Source: an uncultured Azohydromonas sp.
GTDB lineage: Bacteria; Pseudomonadota; Gammaproteobacteria; Burkholderiales; Burkholderiaceae_C
Assembly (NCBI RefSeq): GCF_937926365.1
Contig: NZ_CALAOH010000226.1
Location: 1-64,000 of the forward strand
Length of the DNA stretch: 64,000 bases
Reading direction: 5' to 3'
Shown here in pieces: positions 50,926 to 59,204 of this stretch (the first letter of the stretch is position 1; each line of letters starts with the position of its first letter). The position numbers and the translations under genes were made by a program. The notes under the pieces are model-generated. The model saw nothing but the letters and a program-made list of their open reading frames with translations. It was not told the origin of the DNA and made no database searches.

Positions 50926-50948
50926 AGCCCGCAGCAGCGGGCTTTTTC
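50926..50948 (+). terminator. intrinsic terminator before late genes
   Basis: A perfect seven-base stem AGCCCGC/GCGGGCT with loop AGCA, then TTTTT. It stands between the Q-like gene and HNH/terminase genes, the expected target for a late antiterminator. Confidence 0.85.
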
Positions 50949-50965
50949 GTTTCTGGATCATCCAC

Positions 50966-51367
50966 ATGCCCAAGGCCGCGCCGAGATCCTGCGTGACCTG
51001 CGGCACGCTCGTGCGCGACGGCACCGCCCGGTGCGACGCCCACAAGGTCCGCGCCGGTACCTTTGCAGATCGCAGGCGCGGCACGCGGCAGCAACGCGGA
51101 TACGGCGCCGACTGGGAGAAGCGCCGCCTGCGCATCCTGGAGCGCGACAAGGGCTTGTGCCGGTGTGACGAGTGCAAGCGCCTCAACCGCCTGCGCGTCG
51201 CTACCGAGGTGGACCACCGCATCAACAAGGCGACGTGGCTCGCACGCTTCGGCACGCTGGAAGGTGTGGACGAGGACGACAACCTGCAGGCCATCAACGT
51301 GGACTGCCACAAGGCGAAGACCGCCACCGAGAACCGGCCCCAGCTCCGCAGCGTGGCGCCGCGTTGA
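50966..51367 (+). CDS. HNH endonuclease
   Basis: A 133-residue phage HNH nuclease. It has an N-terminal zinc pair (SCVTCGTLV, RCDAHK) and a further CRCDEC. The catalytic core ATEVDHRINKAT has the conserved Asp-His, followed by DNLQAINVDCHKAKT with the late Asn and His. In HK97-like phages this protein is encoded beside cos and stimulates terminase cleavage, matching its place just before the terminase genes. Confidence 0.92.
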   Translation: MPKAAPRSCVTCGTLVRDGTARCDAHKVRAGTFADRRRGTRQQRGYGADWEKRRLRILERDKGLCRCDECKRLNRLRVATEVDHRINKATWLARFGTLEGVDEDDNLQAINVDCHKAKTATENRPQLRSVAPR

Positions 51368-51630
51368 GGGCTCAACGGGTGCTCCCAGCGGGCAGCCGGC
51401 GCAGGCCGAGGCGCGCCGGGCGGCGGCGGCCAGGCCGGCCCCGACCCCAGCCCGTTTGGCGGGGAGGGGGGGGCCAAAAGTCTGGAGCCCGCCGCGCAGG
51501 ACCGACCGTCCACCTGGATTTTTATGGGGACCAGAAAACTACCCCCGGGGGGTTGAAGGCGATAGAGGCCCCAGGACGCGCTGAAGCGCTCGGGGCCGCG
51601 CGCGCGCTCCCCGACTGAGAAAGCCGCTCC
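51368..51630. other. non-coding gap between HNH and small terminase, probable cos region
   Basis: 263 bases without a supported gene. They contain an uninterrupted G-run (about 51465-51475), a short AT-rich step near 51520-51545 and a strong inverted repeat GGCCCC ... GGGGCC with inner GCGCT/AGCGC (about 51568-51601). HK97-type phages place cos between the HNH gene and terS; the nick positions cannot be read from sequence alone. Confidence 0.5.
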
Positions 51631-52119
51631 ATGAGCCCAAAACCCTTCTCCTTCGCGGCCGGTGCGCCGCCCGATGGCGCCTCGAAACCCGCCTCCGGCG
51701 GCACCGAGGTGCGGTCGCCGGACCCGCCGCCGTGCACCGACCTGAGCGACCGCGAGGTCGCGCTCTACCACCACCTGTGCCAGATGCTGCGCGAGGCCGG
51801 CATCGAGCACATGACCGCCGGCCTGCCGATCGTGGTCATCGTCAAGACCTACGACGCCTGGCTCGATGCGCTGCAGCTGTGCGACGACCGCGGTCGCTAC
51901 CGCACCTCGCAGAACGGCTACTCGTCCCTGCAGCCGTGGGCTGAGGACGAGAAGCGCCTGAAGATGGAGCTCGGCCAATGGTTGCCGAAGGCGTGCTTGA
52001 CCATTCCGTCGCTGGCCAGGGTGCGCAAGGACGTCGGCGGGCCCAGCCCGCAGGACGACCTGTTCAGCGAGCTCGTCGGCCACGCTACCACCTCACCAAG
52101 AAGCAACTCGCCGCACTGA
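51631..52119 (+). CDS. terminase small subunit (P27-like)
   Basis: A 162-residue DNA-recognition subunit of the packaging motor. After a Pro-rich N-terminus, the helical core LSDREVALYHHLCQMLREAG, IVKTYDAWLDALQL and YSSLQPWAEDEKRLKMELGQ follows the P27 family layout. It ends GPSPQDDLFSEL. It overlaps the start region of the large subunit in another frame. Confidence 0.82.
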   Translation: MSPKPFSFAAGAPPDGASKPASGGTEVRSPDPPPCTDLSDREVALYHHLCQMLREAGIEHMTAGLPIVVIVKTYDAWLDALQLCDDRGRYRTSQNGYSSLQPWAEDEKRLKMELGQWLPKACLTIPSLARVRKDVGGPSPQDDLFSELVGHATTSPRSNSPH

Positions 52120-53822
52120 CGCCGGCGCAGCTGCAGGAGTGGGACACGGCCTATGGCCTGCCCGTCCTGCAGGGCGACATCGTCACCGGCAAGTACACGT
52201 ACCTGGCGGTCAAGCGGCACTACGAGGACCTGCAGCGCGCCGGCGAGCGCGGCCTCTACTTCGACGCGGCCAACGGCTGGCACGTCATCCAGTTCATCGA
52301 GCGCTTCTTCGTCCACATCAAGGGGCCGCTCGCTGGGCGGCCGATCCTGCTGGACCCGTGGCAGAAGTTCTGGACGGCGGTGCTCTACGGCTGGCGGCGC
52401 ACCGCCGACGGCTCCCGGCGCTTTCACCGCGGCTATGAGGAGGTCGCGCGCAAGAACGGCAAGAGCACGTGGAAGGGGCCGCAGGGCGCCTACCTCTTCG
52501 GCTGGGCCGGCGAGATCGGCGCCGAGGTCTACGCCGTGGCCACCACGCGGGCCCAGGCCATGACGGTCTTCAAGCCCGCGTTCGACAACATCAAGAAGTG
52601 GGCGCGCCGCTCGCCCGGCGTCGCGCGCTCGTTCAAGATCTTCAACGGCCTCAACCAGGAAAAGATCGAGTGCGGCGAGTCGGTCTTCGCGCCGCTGCCG
52701 GCCAACGCCGACAACCTGGACGGCCTGAACCCGTCGGCCATCCTCTTCGACGAGCTGCACGCGCAGAAGACGCGCGACGTGTGGGACGTCATGGAGTCCG
52801 CGCTCGGTGCCCGGCGCGACCCGCTGCTGTCGGCGATCACCACCGCGGGCTACGTGCTCGACGGCATCTGCACCGAGATCCGGCAGTACCTGATCTCCGT
52901 GCTGGAGGGCAAGCGCGTCGATGACGCCTTCTTTGGCTACATCTACACGCTGGACGAAGGGGACGACCCCTTCGATGAGCGCAACTGGGTCAAGGCCAAC
53001 CCGGGCCTGGGGCTGTCCAAGACCTGGGAGTACATGCGCACCATGGCGCGCAAGGCAGCCGCGCTGCCGTCGGCGCTGGCCAACTTCCTGACCAAGGACT
53101 TGAACGTCTGGGGCAGCGGTGCGGACAGCTGGTTCGACATCACGGTTTGGGACAAGGGCGGCAAGAAGTTCGACCCCGCGCTGCTGAAGGGCCGGCGCTG
53201 CTACGGCGGCCTGGACTTGGCCAGCACGCGCGACCTGGTCGCGCTGTCGCTGGTGTTCCCGCCCGACGATGACGACCCGGACGGCGATTGGTACGTGCTG
53301 GTGTGGCACTGGTGCCCGCAGTCGAAGATCGACACGCAGGAGCAGGACGACGCGGCCAACTACCGCGCCTGGCAGCAAGCCGGCTGGTTGGTGGGCACGC
53401 CGGGCGACGTGACCGACTACGAGCCGGTCAAGCAGCAGATCCTGCAGGCATGCCGGGACTACGACCTGGTCGAACTCGGCTTCGACCGCTGGAACGCACA
53501 GCAGCTGGCCAACGAACTGCTGGACCAGGACGTGCCGTTGGTGGAGGTGCCGCAGAACACCGGCGGCATGTACCCGGGCAGCAAGAAGCTGGAGCAGCTG
53601 GTCTACAGCAGACGTCTGCACCACGGCGGCAACCCGGTGCTGCGCTACTGCGCGGGCAACGTGGCGCTGCTCTTCGACAGCAACGACAACTTCCGGCCGG
53701 ACAAGAAGAAGAGCCGGCCGCGTGGACGCATTGACGGCATCGTCGCGACCGTCATGGCGCTGAGCCGTGCCGCGGCGCCGCAGCCTGACAACTCGCCTGG
53801 CATCCAGGTGCTGAGGATCTGA
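51978..53822 (+). CDS. terminase large subunit (HK97/P2-type)
   Basis: Packaging motor ATPase plus nuclease. Walker A-like EEVARKNGKSTW, Walker B with AILFDELHAQK, and a C-terminal RNase H-fold nuclease beginning CYGGLDLASTRDL with later acidic residues (ELGFDRWN). Up to 614 residues from ATG 51978. The first ~35 residues overlap the small-subunit gene and look non-native, so the true start is probably near YHLTKKQLAALTPAQ (about 52090), but no clear ATG or GTG exists there. Confidence 0.93.
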   Translation: MVAEGVLDHSVAGQGAQGRRRAQPAGRPVQRARRPRYHLTKKQLAALTPAQLQEWDTAYGLPVLQGDIVTGKYTYLAVKRHYEDLQRAGERGLYFDAANGWHVIQFIERFFVHIKGPLAGRPILLDPWQKFWTAVLYGWRRTADGSRRFHRGYEEVARKNGKSTWKGPQGAYLFGWAGEIGAEVYAVATTRAQAMTVFKPAFDNIKKWARRSPGVARSFKIFNGLNQEKIECGESVFAPLPANADNLDGLNPSAILFDELHAQKTRDVWDVMESALGARRDPLLSAITTAGYVLDGICTEIRQYLISVLEGKRVDDAFFGYIYTLDEGDDPFDERNWVKANPGLGLSKTWEYMRTMARKAAALPSALANFLTKDLNVWGSGADSWFDITVWDKGGKKFDPALLKGRRCYGGLDLASTRDLVALSLVFPPDDDDPDGDWYVLVWHWCPQSKIDTQEQDDAANYRAWQQAGWLVGTPGDVTDYEPVKQQILQACRDYDLVELGFDRWNAQQLANELLDQDVPLVEVPQNTGGMYPGSKKLEQLVYSRRLHHGGNPVLRYCAGNVALLFDSNDNFRPDKKKSRPRGRIDGIVATVMALSRAAAPQPDNSPGIQVLRI

Positions 53823-53826
53823 CCCG

Positions 53827-55158
53827 ATGACCCGAACCTTCGACCTGTCCGCCAGGCGCCACGACTCGCGCGTGCTCGGCTCCTGGCTGGCCTCGCGCGA
53901 GGGCGGGGCCCAGCGGGCCGGCATCCAGGCCTCGGCCGCCGACGAGAACGCCGTCACCACGGGCCTCACGGCCCAGCAGCTGGTGAACGTGCTGGGGATG
54001 AGCAACACCTCGGCTGCCGGCGTGGCCGTCACGCAGGACACCGCGATGCGCGTGTCTGCCGTGTACGGCTGCGTCTCGCTCATCGCCGGTGCCATCGCTG
54101 GCCTGCCGCTGGCGATCTACGAGCGCAAGGGCGAGGAGAAGAGCCGTGCGTCACACGAGTACTGGGGCATGCTCAACGAGCAGCCGTGCGAGGAGATGTG
54201 CGCCTACACGGCCTGGGAGTACCTGATCAGCGCCAAGCTGTTCGGTGGCGACGGCTTCGCCAAGCTGCTGCGCCCCAGTCGCGTGAGCAGCCGCGTGATC
54301 GGCTGGAAGCCCTATCACTGGCAGCGCGTGACGCCGTTCAAGTCGGACGGCGAGCTGCTGTACCGCGTGGTGGAGGACGACGGCTCGGTGAACGTCCTGT
54401 ACTCGGCAGACATGATTCACCTCACGTCCTTGGGCTTCGACGGTCGCACCAGTCCAAGCCCGATCACCTACGCCGCGCGCGAAGCCATCGGCATCTCGCT
54501 GGCCGGCCAGTCCTACAACGCCAGGTTCTTCAGCGAGGGTGCGGCCTTCGACTACGCGCTGAAAAGCGCCGGCAAGCTGGACGACAAGCAGCTCGCGCAG
54601 CTGCGCGAGAGCCTGGCCTTGAAGTACACCGGCGGCCCGAACAGCCGGCTGCCGCTGCTGCTCACCGGCGGGGTGGACGTGGCGCAGCTCACGGTGAACC
54701 CGAAGGACGCCGAGGTCCTGGCCACGCGGCTGTTCTCCGTCCAGGAGATCTGCCGCATCCTGGGTGTGCCGCCGTTCATGGTGGCGCACACCGACAAGAC
54801 GACGAGCTGGGGAACGGGCATCGACTCCCAGGGCATCGGCTTCGTGCGCTACACGCTCCTGCGCCACCTTACGCAGATCCGCCAGGAGTTCAACCGCAAG
54901 TTGTGGCCGGGCCGCGGGCAGTACTACGCCGAGCACATCGTCGAGGCGCTGGAAAAAGCCGACCTGCTGACCCGCTTCCAGGCGTACCGCATTGCCGTAG
55001 GCCGCGCTGGTGAGCCGGGCTGGATGGTGCCCAACGAAGTGCGGCGCCGCGAAAACATGCCGCCGATCGAAGGCGGCGACAAGATCAACACCGGAGCACC
55101 CGACGATGCGCCAGCTTCTTCTCCTTCGCCTCCTGGCGGAAAACCGCCGGGCGTTTAA
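53827..55158 (+). CDS. portal protein, HK97 family
   Basis: A 443-residue dodecameric portal through which DNA enters and leaves the head. Motifs are RVSAVYGCVSLIAGAIAGLPLA, a WKPYHWQRV region, RILGVPPFMVAHTDKTTSWG and WPGRGQYYAEHIVEAL, typical of HK97 portals. Full length. It follows terL by four bases, and its 3' end overlaps the protease gene by 53 bases. Confidence 0.95.
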   Translation: MTRTFDLSARRHDSRVLGSWLASREGGAQRAGIQASAADENAVTTGLTAQQLVNVLGMSNTSAAGVAVTQDTAMRVSAVYGCVSLIAGAIAGLPLAIYERKGEEKSRASHEYWGMLNEQPCEEMCAYTAWEYLISAKLFGGDGFAKLLRPSRVSSRVIGWKPYHWQRVTPFKSDGELLYRVVEDDGSVNVLYSADMIHLTSLGFDGRTSPSPITYAAREAIGISLAGQSYNARFFSEGAAFDYALKSAGKLDDKQLAQLRESLALKYTGGPNSRLPLLLTGGVDVAQLTVNPKDAEVLATRLFSVQEICRILGVPPFMVAHTDKTTSWGTGIDSQGIGFVRYTLLRHLTQIRQEFNRKLWPGRGQYYAEHIVEALEKADLLTRFQAYRIAVGRAGEPGWMVPNEVRRRENMPPIEGGDKINTGAPDDAPASSPSPPGGKPPGV

Positions 55159-55885
55159 GCCCATCGAGCAGCGCATCGTCCGCACTGCAGACGCCAGCGA
55201 TGCCACGGTCTACGTCTACGATCCCATCGTCGGCGACCGCGCCACGGCCGAGTACTGGGGCGGTGTCTGCCCGCAGGACTTCGTGCCCGCGCTCGCCGCA
55301 CTGGACGTGGAAACCATCCACCTGCGCGTCAACACGCCGGGCGGCGATGTCTTCGCCGCGCAGGCCATGTCGCAGGCGATGCGCGAGCACAAGGCGCGCA
55401 TCGTGGGCCACATCGACGGCTTGTCGGCCAGCGCGGGCACCGACCTGTGCTGCGCCTGCGACGAGGTGCGGATCAGCCCGGGCGGCATGTACATGATCCA
55501 CCAGGCGTGGACCTTCGCCGCCGGCAACGCCGACGACCTTGAGGGCGTGGTGGGGCTGCTGCGCAAGGTGGACGGCACGATCGTGGACACCTACGAGCGC
55601 TTCACCGGCGGCGACCGCAAGCAGATCGAGGACTGGGTGAAGGCTGAAACCTGGTTCACCGCACAGGAGGCGGTGGATGCCGGCTTCGTGCACGCCATCG
55701 ACGCCGGCGACAAGGGCGGTGACACCGCGGCCAAGGCCTCCGCCTGGAACCTGTCGGCCTACGCCAAGGCGCCGCGAATGCAGACGTCTGCACCGCCCCC
55801 GCCGGAGCCGCCCGCGGCCTCGGCCGACCACAGGGCCCGCCAGGCGCAGCGCATGCGGCTGCAGGCCCTCACCATCCCCAGGTAG
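55106..55885 (+). CDS. ClpP-type prohead protease
   Basis: A 259-residue capsid maturation protease of the ClpP/S14 fold. It has VNTPGGDVFAAQAM (oxyanion glycines), the nucleophile in GLSASAGT (Ser about 109), the catalytic His in YMIHQAW (132) and an Asp candidate in the following helix. The C-terminal ~50 residues are Ala/Pro-rich. ATG 55106 is internal to the portal gene, and the conserved body starts soon after it. One 16-bp palindrome copy lies near its 3' end (55778-55793). Confidence 0.92.
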   Translation: MRQLLLLRLLAENRRAFKPIEQRIVRTADASDATVYVYDPIVGDRATAEYWGGVCPQDFVPALAALDVETIHLRVNTPGGDVFAAQAMSQAMREHKARIVGHIDGLSASAGTDLCCACDEVRISPGGMYMIHQAWTFAAGNADDLEGVVGLLRKVDGTIVDTYERFTGGDRKQIEDWVKAETWFTAQEAVDAGFVHAIDAGDKGGDTAAKASAWNLSAYAKAPRMQTSAPPPPEPPAASADHRARQAQRMRLQALTIPR

Positions 55886-55908
55886 CGCCCTCGCGCAACC
55901 GCATCCCG

Positions 55909-55931
55909 GCCCGCCCATCGGCGGGCTTTTT
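55909..55931 (+). terminator. hairpin terminator before capsid gene
   Basis: A seven-base stem GCCCGCC/GGCGGGC with loop CATC, then TTTTTC, between protease and major capsid genes. Probably a processing or partial termination site that boosts capsid mRNA; late antitermination would read through. Confidence 0.75.
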
Positions 55932-55952
55932 CATTTCCGGAAGGAAACCCAG

Positions 55953-57236
55953 ATGAGCACCAAGCTCCAGCAACTGCGCGAGCGCCGCAACGCCAAGGCC
56001 CAGGAGGCCCAGGCGCTCAACAACAAGTACCCGGCCGACCAGCGCATGCCGAAAGGCGAGGCCGACCAGCTCGACGGCATCCTCAACGAGATCGAGGCCA
56101 TCGACGCCGAGATCCAGCGCATGGAGCGCGCCGCGCAGCTGGCCGGCGACAACATGGGGCAGAACGAGCTGCGCGACCGCCACACGGTGGACCCCAACCG
56201 CCAGGAGAACCGCGACGGCAATGCCGCGCTGCGCGCCTACCTGGGTGGCGGCCTCATGGCGCTGACCGATGAACAGCGCCGCACCATGCTTGCGCGCCAG
56301 AACGACGACATCCGCCAGGCCATGAACCTGAACGGCGTGCGCAACGCCATGTCCACCGGCGTACCGACGGAGGGCGGCTACACCACGGCGCCCGAGTATT
56401 ACGCCTCGCTCGAAGCAGCCATGCGTGCCTATGGCGGCATCTTCAGCGCGGTGGACACCATCCGCACCGGCACCGGTACGGCGATGAACTTCCCCACCAC
56501 CGACGCGACGACGGAAGAGGGCGAGATCGTCGGCGAGGGCGGGCCCGCTACCGGTCAGGACACCGCGTTCGGCAACATCGCGCTGTCCGTCTACCGCTAC
56601 AGCTCCAAGAAGATCGCGCTGCCCTGGGAGCTGATCCAGGACTCGTTCATCGACATCGAGGGCTACATCAACGAGCTGCTCGCGATGCGCCTGGGCCGGA
56701 TTGGCAGCAAGCACCTCACCAACGGCACCGGCACCAACCAGCCGAAGGGCATCGTTACCGCCGCCACGTTGGGCAAGGCCGGCGCCACCGGTTCCACCAC
56801 CAGCGTGGGCTATGACGACCTGGTGGACACGGAGCACAGCGTGGACCCGATCTACCGCGGCATGCCGGGTGTGGGCTGGATGTTCCACGACAACACGCTG
56901 AAGGCCGTCCGCAAGATCAAGGACGGCAACGGCCGCCCGATCTTCGTGCCCGGCTACGAGGCCGGCACGCCCGGCGGTGCACCCGACTCGTTGATGGGCA
57001 AGCCCATCGTGATCAACCAGGACATGCCGACCATGGCTGCCAATGCCAAGTCGATCCTGTACGGCGCGTTCAAGAAGTACAAGCGCCGCCTGGTGATGGA
57101 CCTGACCATCTTCCGCATGACCGACTCGGCGTTCACGCTCAACGGCCAGGTCGGCTTCGTTGCCTTCAACCGCCAGGGCGGCAACCTCATCGACGCCGGC
57201 GGCGCCGTCAAGTACTTCCAGAACTCGGCCACCTGA
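55953..57236 (+). CDS. major capsid protein, HK97 fold
   Basis: A 427-residue capsid precursor. The N-terminal ~110 residues form a coiled-coil delta (scaffold) domain (LQQLRERRNAKAQEAQALNN). The capsid domain follows with TEGGYTTAPEYYASLEAAMR, TEEGEIVGEGGPA, LPWELIQDSFIDIEGYI and GRIGSKHLTNGTGTNQPKGI. Cleavage by the upstream protease is expected around residues 105-120. GGAAGG lies upstream of ATG 55953. Confidence 0.96.
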   Translation: MSTKLQQLRERRNAKAQEAQALNNKYPADQRMPKGEADQLDGILNEIEAIDAEIQRMERAAQLAGDNMGQNELRDRHTVDPNRQENRDGNAALRAYLGGGLMALTDEQRRTMLARQNDDIRQAMNLNGVRNAMSTGVPTEGGYTTAPEYYASLEAAMRAYGGIFSAVDTIRTGTGTAMNFPTTDATTEEGEIVGEGGPATGQDTAFGNIALSVYRYSSKKIALPWELIQDSFIDIEGYINELLAMRLGRIGSKHLTNGTGTNQPKGIVTAATLGKAGATGSTTSVGYDDLVDTEHSVDPIYRGMPGVGWMFHDNTLKAVRKIKDGNGRPIFVPGYEAGTPGGAPDSLMGKPIVINQDMPTMAANAKSILYGAFKKYKRRLVMDLTIFRMTDSAFTLNGQVGFVAFNRQGGNLIDAGGAVKYFQNSAT

Positions 57237-57291
57237 TGGCCACGGCACCGCCGGGCGCAGGCGTGCCCGCGGGCCACACCAGGAGAACACC

Positions 57292-57522
57292 ATGGCAACG
57301 ACCAAAACCGAAAAGCCGGCGCGCGCCCGCGTGCTGGTGGACTGCCCCGCGCTCGGCGTGAAAGCGGGGCAGGTGATCGAGGCTGCACCGGACGTCATCA
57401 AGGCGCATCCGGGCGAGCTGGACGACAACGATGCGGCGGTGGCGTACGCGCTGAAGGCGGGCGGCGATGTCGTCGCCTACCCGCCCAAGAGCGCGTCCGA
57501 GCAGTCCGTCGCCGGCGCCTGA
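57292..57522 (+). CDS. small head-region protein (76 aa)
   Basis: A 76-residue protein, basic at its start, then KARVLVDCPALGVKAG-type strands (RARVLVDCPALGVKAGQVIE) and DNDAAVAYALKAGGDVVAYP. It lies between capsid and connector genes, where short decoration or spacer proteins occur. No family recognised. CAGGAGAACACC precedes the ATG. Confidence 0.6.
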   Translation: MATTKTEKPARARVLVDCPALGVKAGQVIEAAPDVIKAHPGELDDNDAAVAYALKAGGDVVAYPPKSASEQSVAGA

Positions 57523-57525
57523 CCG

Positions 57526-57807
57526 ATGCCCGCCCCATCCATCGACATCGTCAAGAGCTGGGTACGGATCGGCGATGCGTTCGACACCCTGCTGCCGATG
57601 ATGATCGCCTCCGCAACGCGGCTGGCCGGTCACGAGACGGGGCAGGGTGACGAGCACTACATCACCGCCGACATGCCCGAGCCCGTGCAGCAGTGGGTCG
57701 CGGCCAACGTCGCGTACTGGATCGAGAACCCCGAGGCCGCATCAGAAAAGGCGGCGCAGCCATCGCCGTTCCTGGAGCGGCTGCTCGATCCATACCGGGT
57801 GTACTGA
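57526..57807 (+). CDS. head-tail connector protein (gp6-like)
   Basis: A 93-residue helical protein (VKSWVRIGDAFDTLLPMMIA, WVAANVAYWIENPEAAS, LERLLDPYRVY) with the size and layout of HK97 gp6-type connectors that form the ring beneath the portal. The YRVY-type end is usual. It overlaps the next gene by one base. Confidence 0.8.
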   Translation: MPAPSIDIVKSWVRIGDAFDTLLPMMIASATRLAGHETGQGDEHYITADMPEPVQQWVAANVAYWIENPEAASEKAAQPSPFLERLLDPYRVY

Positions 57808-58145
57808 TGGGCGCCGGCCAGTACACCGAGCACGTCACGCTGCAGCGTCGCGTGCCGGGCCGGGACGCCCACGGCGGCATGGTCGATGCCTGGACAGACG
57901 TCTGCACTGCCTGGGCAAGCGAGCCAAAGCTCTACTCCGGCGAAGACAAGAAGGCCACCGCCGCCGCCGGCGGCCAGCTGCCCGTCGCCCGGGTCGAGAT
58001 CCGCATGCGCTGGCGTGACGACGTCACGCCTGGGCACCGCGTGCTCTGCGGGAGCACCGTCTACAACATCCGCAGCCTGGCCGGCTCCCGCCGCGGCGGG
58101 CAGCTCATCCTGGTCTGCGACACGGGAGCAAACGATGGCCGATAG
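57807..58145 (+). CDS. head closure / head-tail joining protein
   Basis: A 112-residue beta-rich protein (YTEHVTLQRRVPGRDAHGGM, VDAWTDVCTAWAS, VEIRMRWRDDVTPGHRVLCG) matching the phage head-tail joining (H_T_join, gp16/SPP1-like) family that stoppers the DNA channel. The start overlaps the previous stop (TGATG). A 16-bp palindrome copy lies inside (57892-57907). Confidence 0.85.
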   Translation: MGAGQYTEHVTLQRRVPGRDAHGGMVDAWTDVCTAWASEPKLYSGEDKKATAAAGGQLPVARVEIRMRWRDDVTPGHRVLCGSTVYNIRSLAGSRRGGQLILVCDTGANDGR

Positions 58146-58638
58146 CAAGCCGGAGGTCATCGGCGTCCCGGAGCTGCGCGCCGCGTTTGCCGAGCTGCGC
58201 GGTGCGGACCGGGGCGCCCGCGTTGTCGTCGTCGCCGGCGGCCGGGTGCTGAAGGTCGAGGCGAAGCGCCTGGCCGACACGGCGGGCCTGCGCCGCACTG
58301 GCGCGATGATCGACAACATCGTCATCAAGCGCGAGAAGACGCCGGCCGGCAGCGGCGTGGCCGAGTACCACCTCGGCGTGCGCCATGGGCACTCCATGAC
58401 GCGCAAGCAGCGCAAGGAGAGCGGCAAGCGCCTGGCCATCTCGAAGCGCTCCGGCCGCATCGTCACCCGCTACGAAAACGACCCGTGGTACTGGCGGTTC
58501 CAGCACTTCGGCACGAAGCATCTGCAGGCCAATCCGTTCCTGAGCCAGGCGCTGGAGAACAAGCGCACTGAGGCGCTGACGGCCATGCAGAAGGCCGCGC
58601 TGCGTGAACTGATGCGGCAGAGGAGGCGCGCGCGATGA
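58135..58638 (+). CDS. tail completion protein, HK97 gp10 family
   Basis: A 167-residue protein. The core (KVEAKRLADTAGLRRTGAMI, KREKTPAGSGVAEYHLGVRH, PWYWRFQHFGTKHLQANPFL) is the HK97 gp10-like pattern, including the FxExGT-type turn seen here as FQHFGTKH. It connects head closure proteins to the tail. Strongly basic C-terminus. It overlaps its neighbours by 11 and 4 bases. Confidence 0.88.
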   Translation: MADSKPEVIGVPELRAAFAELRGADRGARVVVVAGGRVLKVEAKRLADTAGLRRTGAMIDNIVIKREKTPAGSGVAEYHLGVRHGHSMTRKQRKESGKRLAISKRSGRIVTRYENDPWYWRFQHFGTKHLQANPFLSQALENKRTEALTAMQKAALRELMRQRRRAR

Positions 58639-58982
58639 GCATCAAGAGCCTTGTCCTGGGCCTGCTCACGCCCATCCTGGACAACACATGGGCGGTCGAG
58701 CTGCCGCCCGATCCTGCGTGGCCCGCCGTCGTCTTCGACATCGCCACCGAGCCGGAGGACGGCTGGGTGATGGGTGGCGGCTACGACCAGCACGGCGTCA
58801 CCGTCATTGTTCTCGCCCGCACCCAGGGCGAGATCGAAGCCCTCGTGCAGCCGATCCGGGCAGCGCTGGAGGGACATGAGCAGTCGATGGGCATCCAGTC
58901 CCACGGTGACGCGGATTACGAGCCCGACCCGGCGGTCTACGCCTACCACCTGACCGCAATCCTGCGGACTCCCGCTTTCTGA
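58635..58982 (+). CDS. tail terminator protein (DUF3168-like)
   Basis: A 115-residue alpha/beta protein (SIKSLVLGLLTPILDN, AWPAVVFDIATEPEDGWVMG, EIEALVQPIRAALEGHE) that fits the tail-terminator family capping the tail tube in siphoviruses. The start overlaps the gp10-like stop (ATGA). Confidence 0.8.
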   Translation: MSIKSLVLGLLTPILDNTWAVELPPDPAWPAVVFDIATEPEDGWVMGGGYDQHGVTVIVLARTQGEIEALVQPIRAALEGHEQSMGIQSHGDADYEPDPAVYAYHLTAILRTPAF

Positions 58983-58994
58983 AGGAGCGTTTCC

Positions 58995-59201
58995 ATGGCA
59001 ACCAAGACGCCGGCCACCGCGCCGGCCAGCACGGCCGCGTCCACGCCGGCCACCGAGTCGCCCGCTGGCGGCGCCGCGCCGGCGCAGCAGGCCTGCCCGC
59101 TGGCCGCGATCTTCGGCGACCAGCACGCCGACCGCGGCGGCAGCTTCATCTTCGACCCCGCCACCGGCAAGCGCACGCCGGCGGCTGAAAAGGAGGCCTG
59201 A
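58995..59201 (+). CDS. small hypothetical phage protein (68 aa)
   Basis: A 68-residue protein with a Thr/Ala/Pro-rich N-terminal half and a more structured end (GDQHADRGGSFIFDPATGKR). It sits just before the tail tube gene. GAAGGAG precedes the ATG. Function unknown. Confidence 0.6.
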   Translation: MATKTPATAPASTAASTPATESPAGGAAPAQQACPLAAIFGDQHADRGGSFIFDPATGKRTPAAEKEA

Positions 59202-59204
59202 CCC

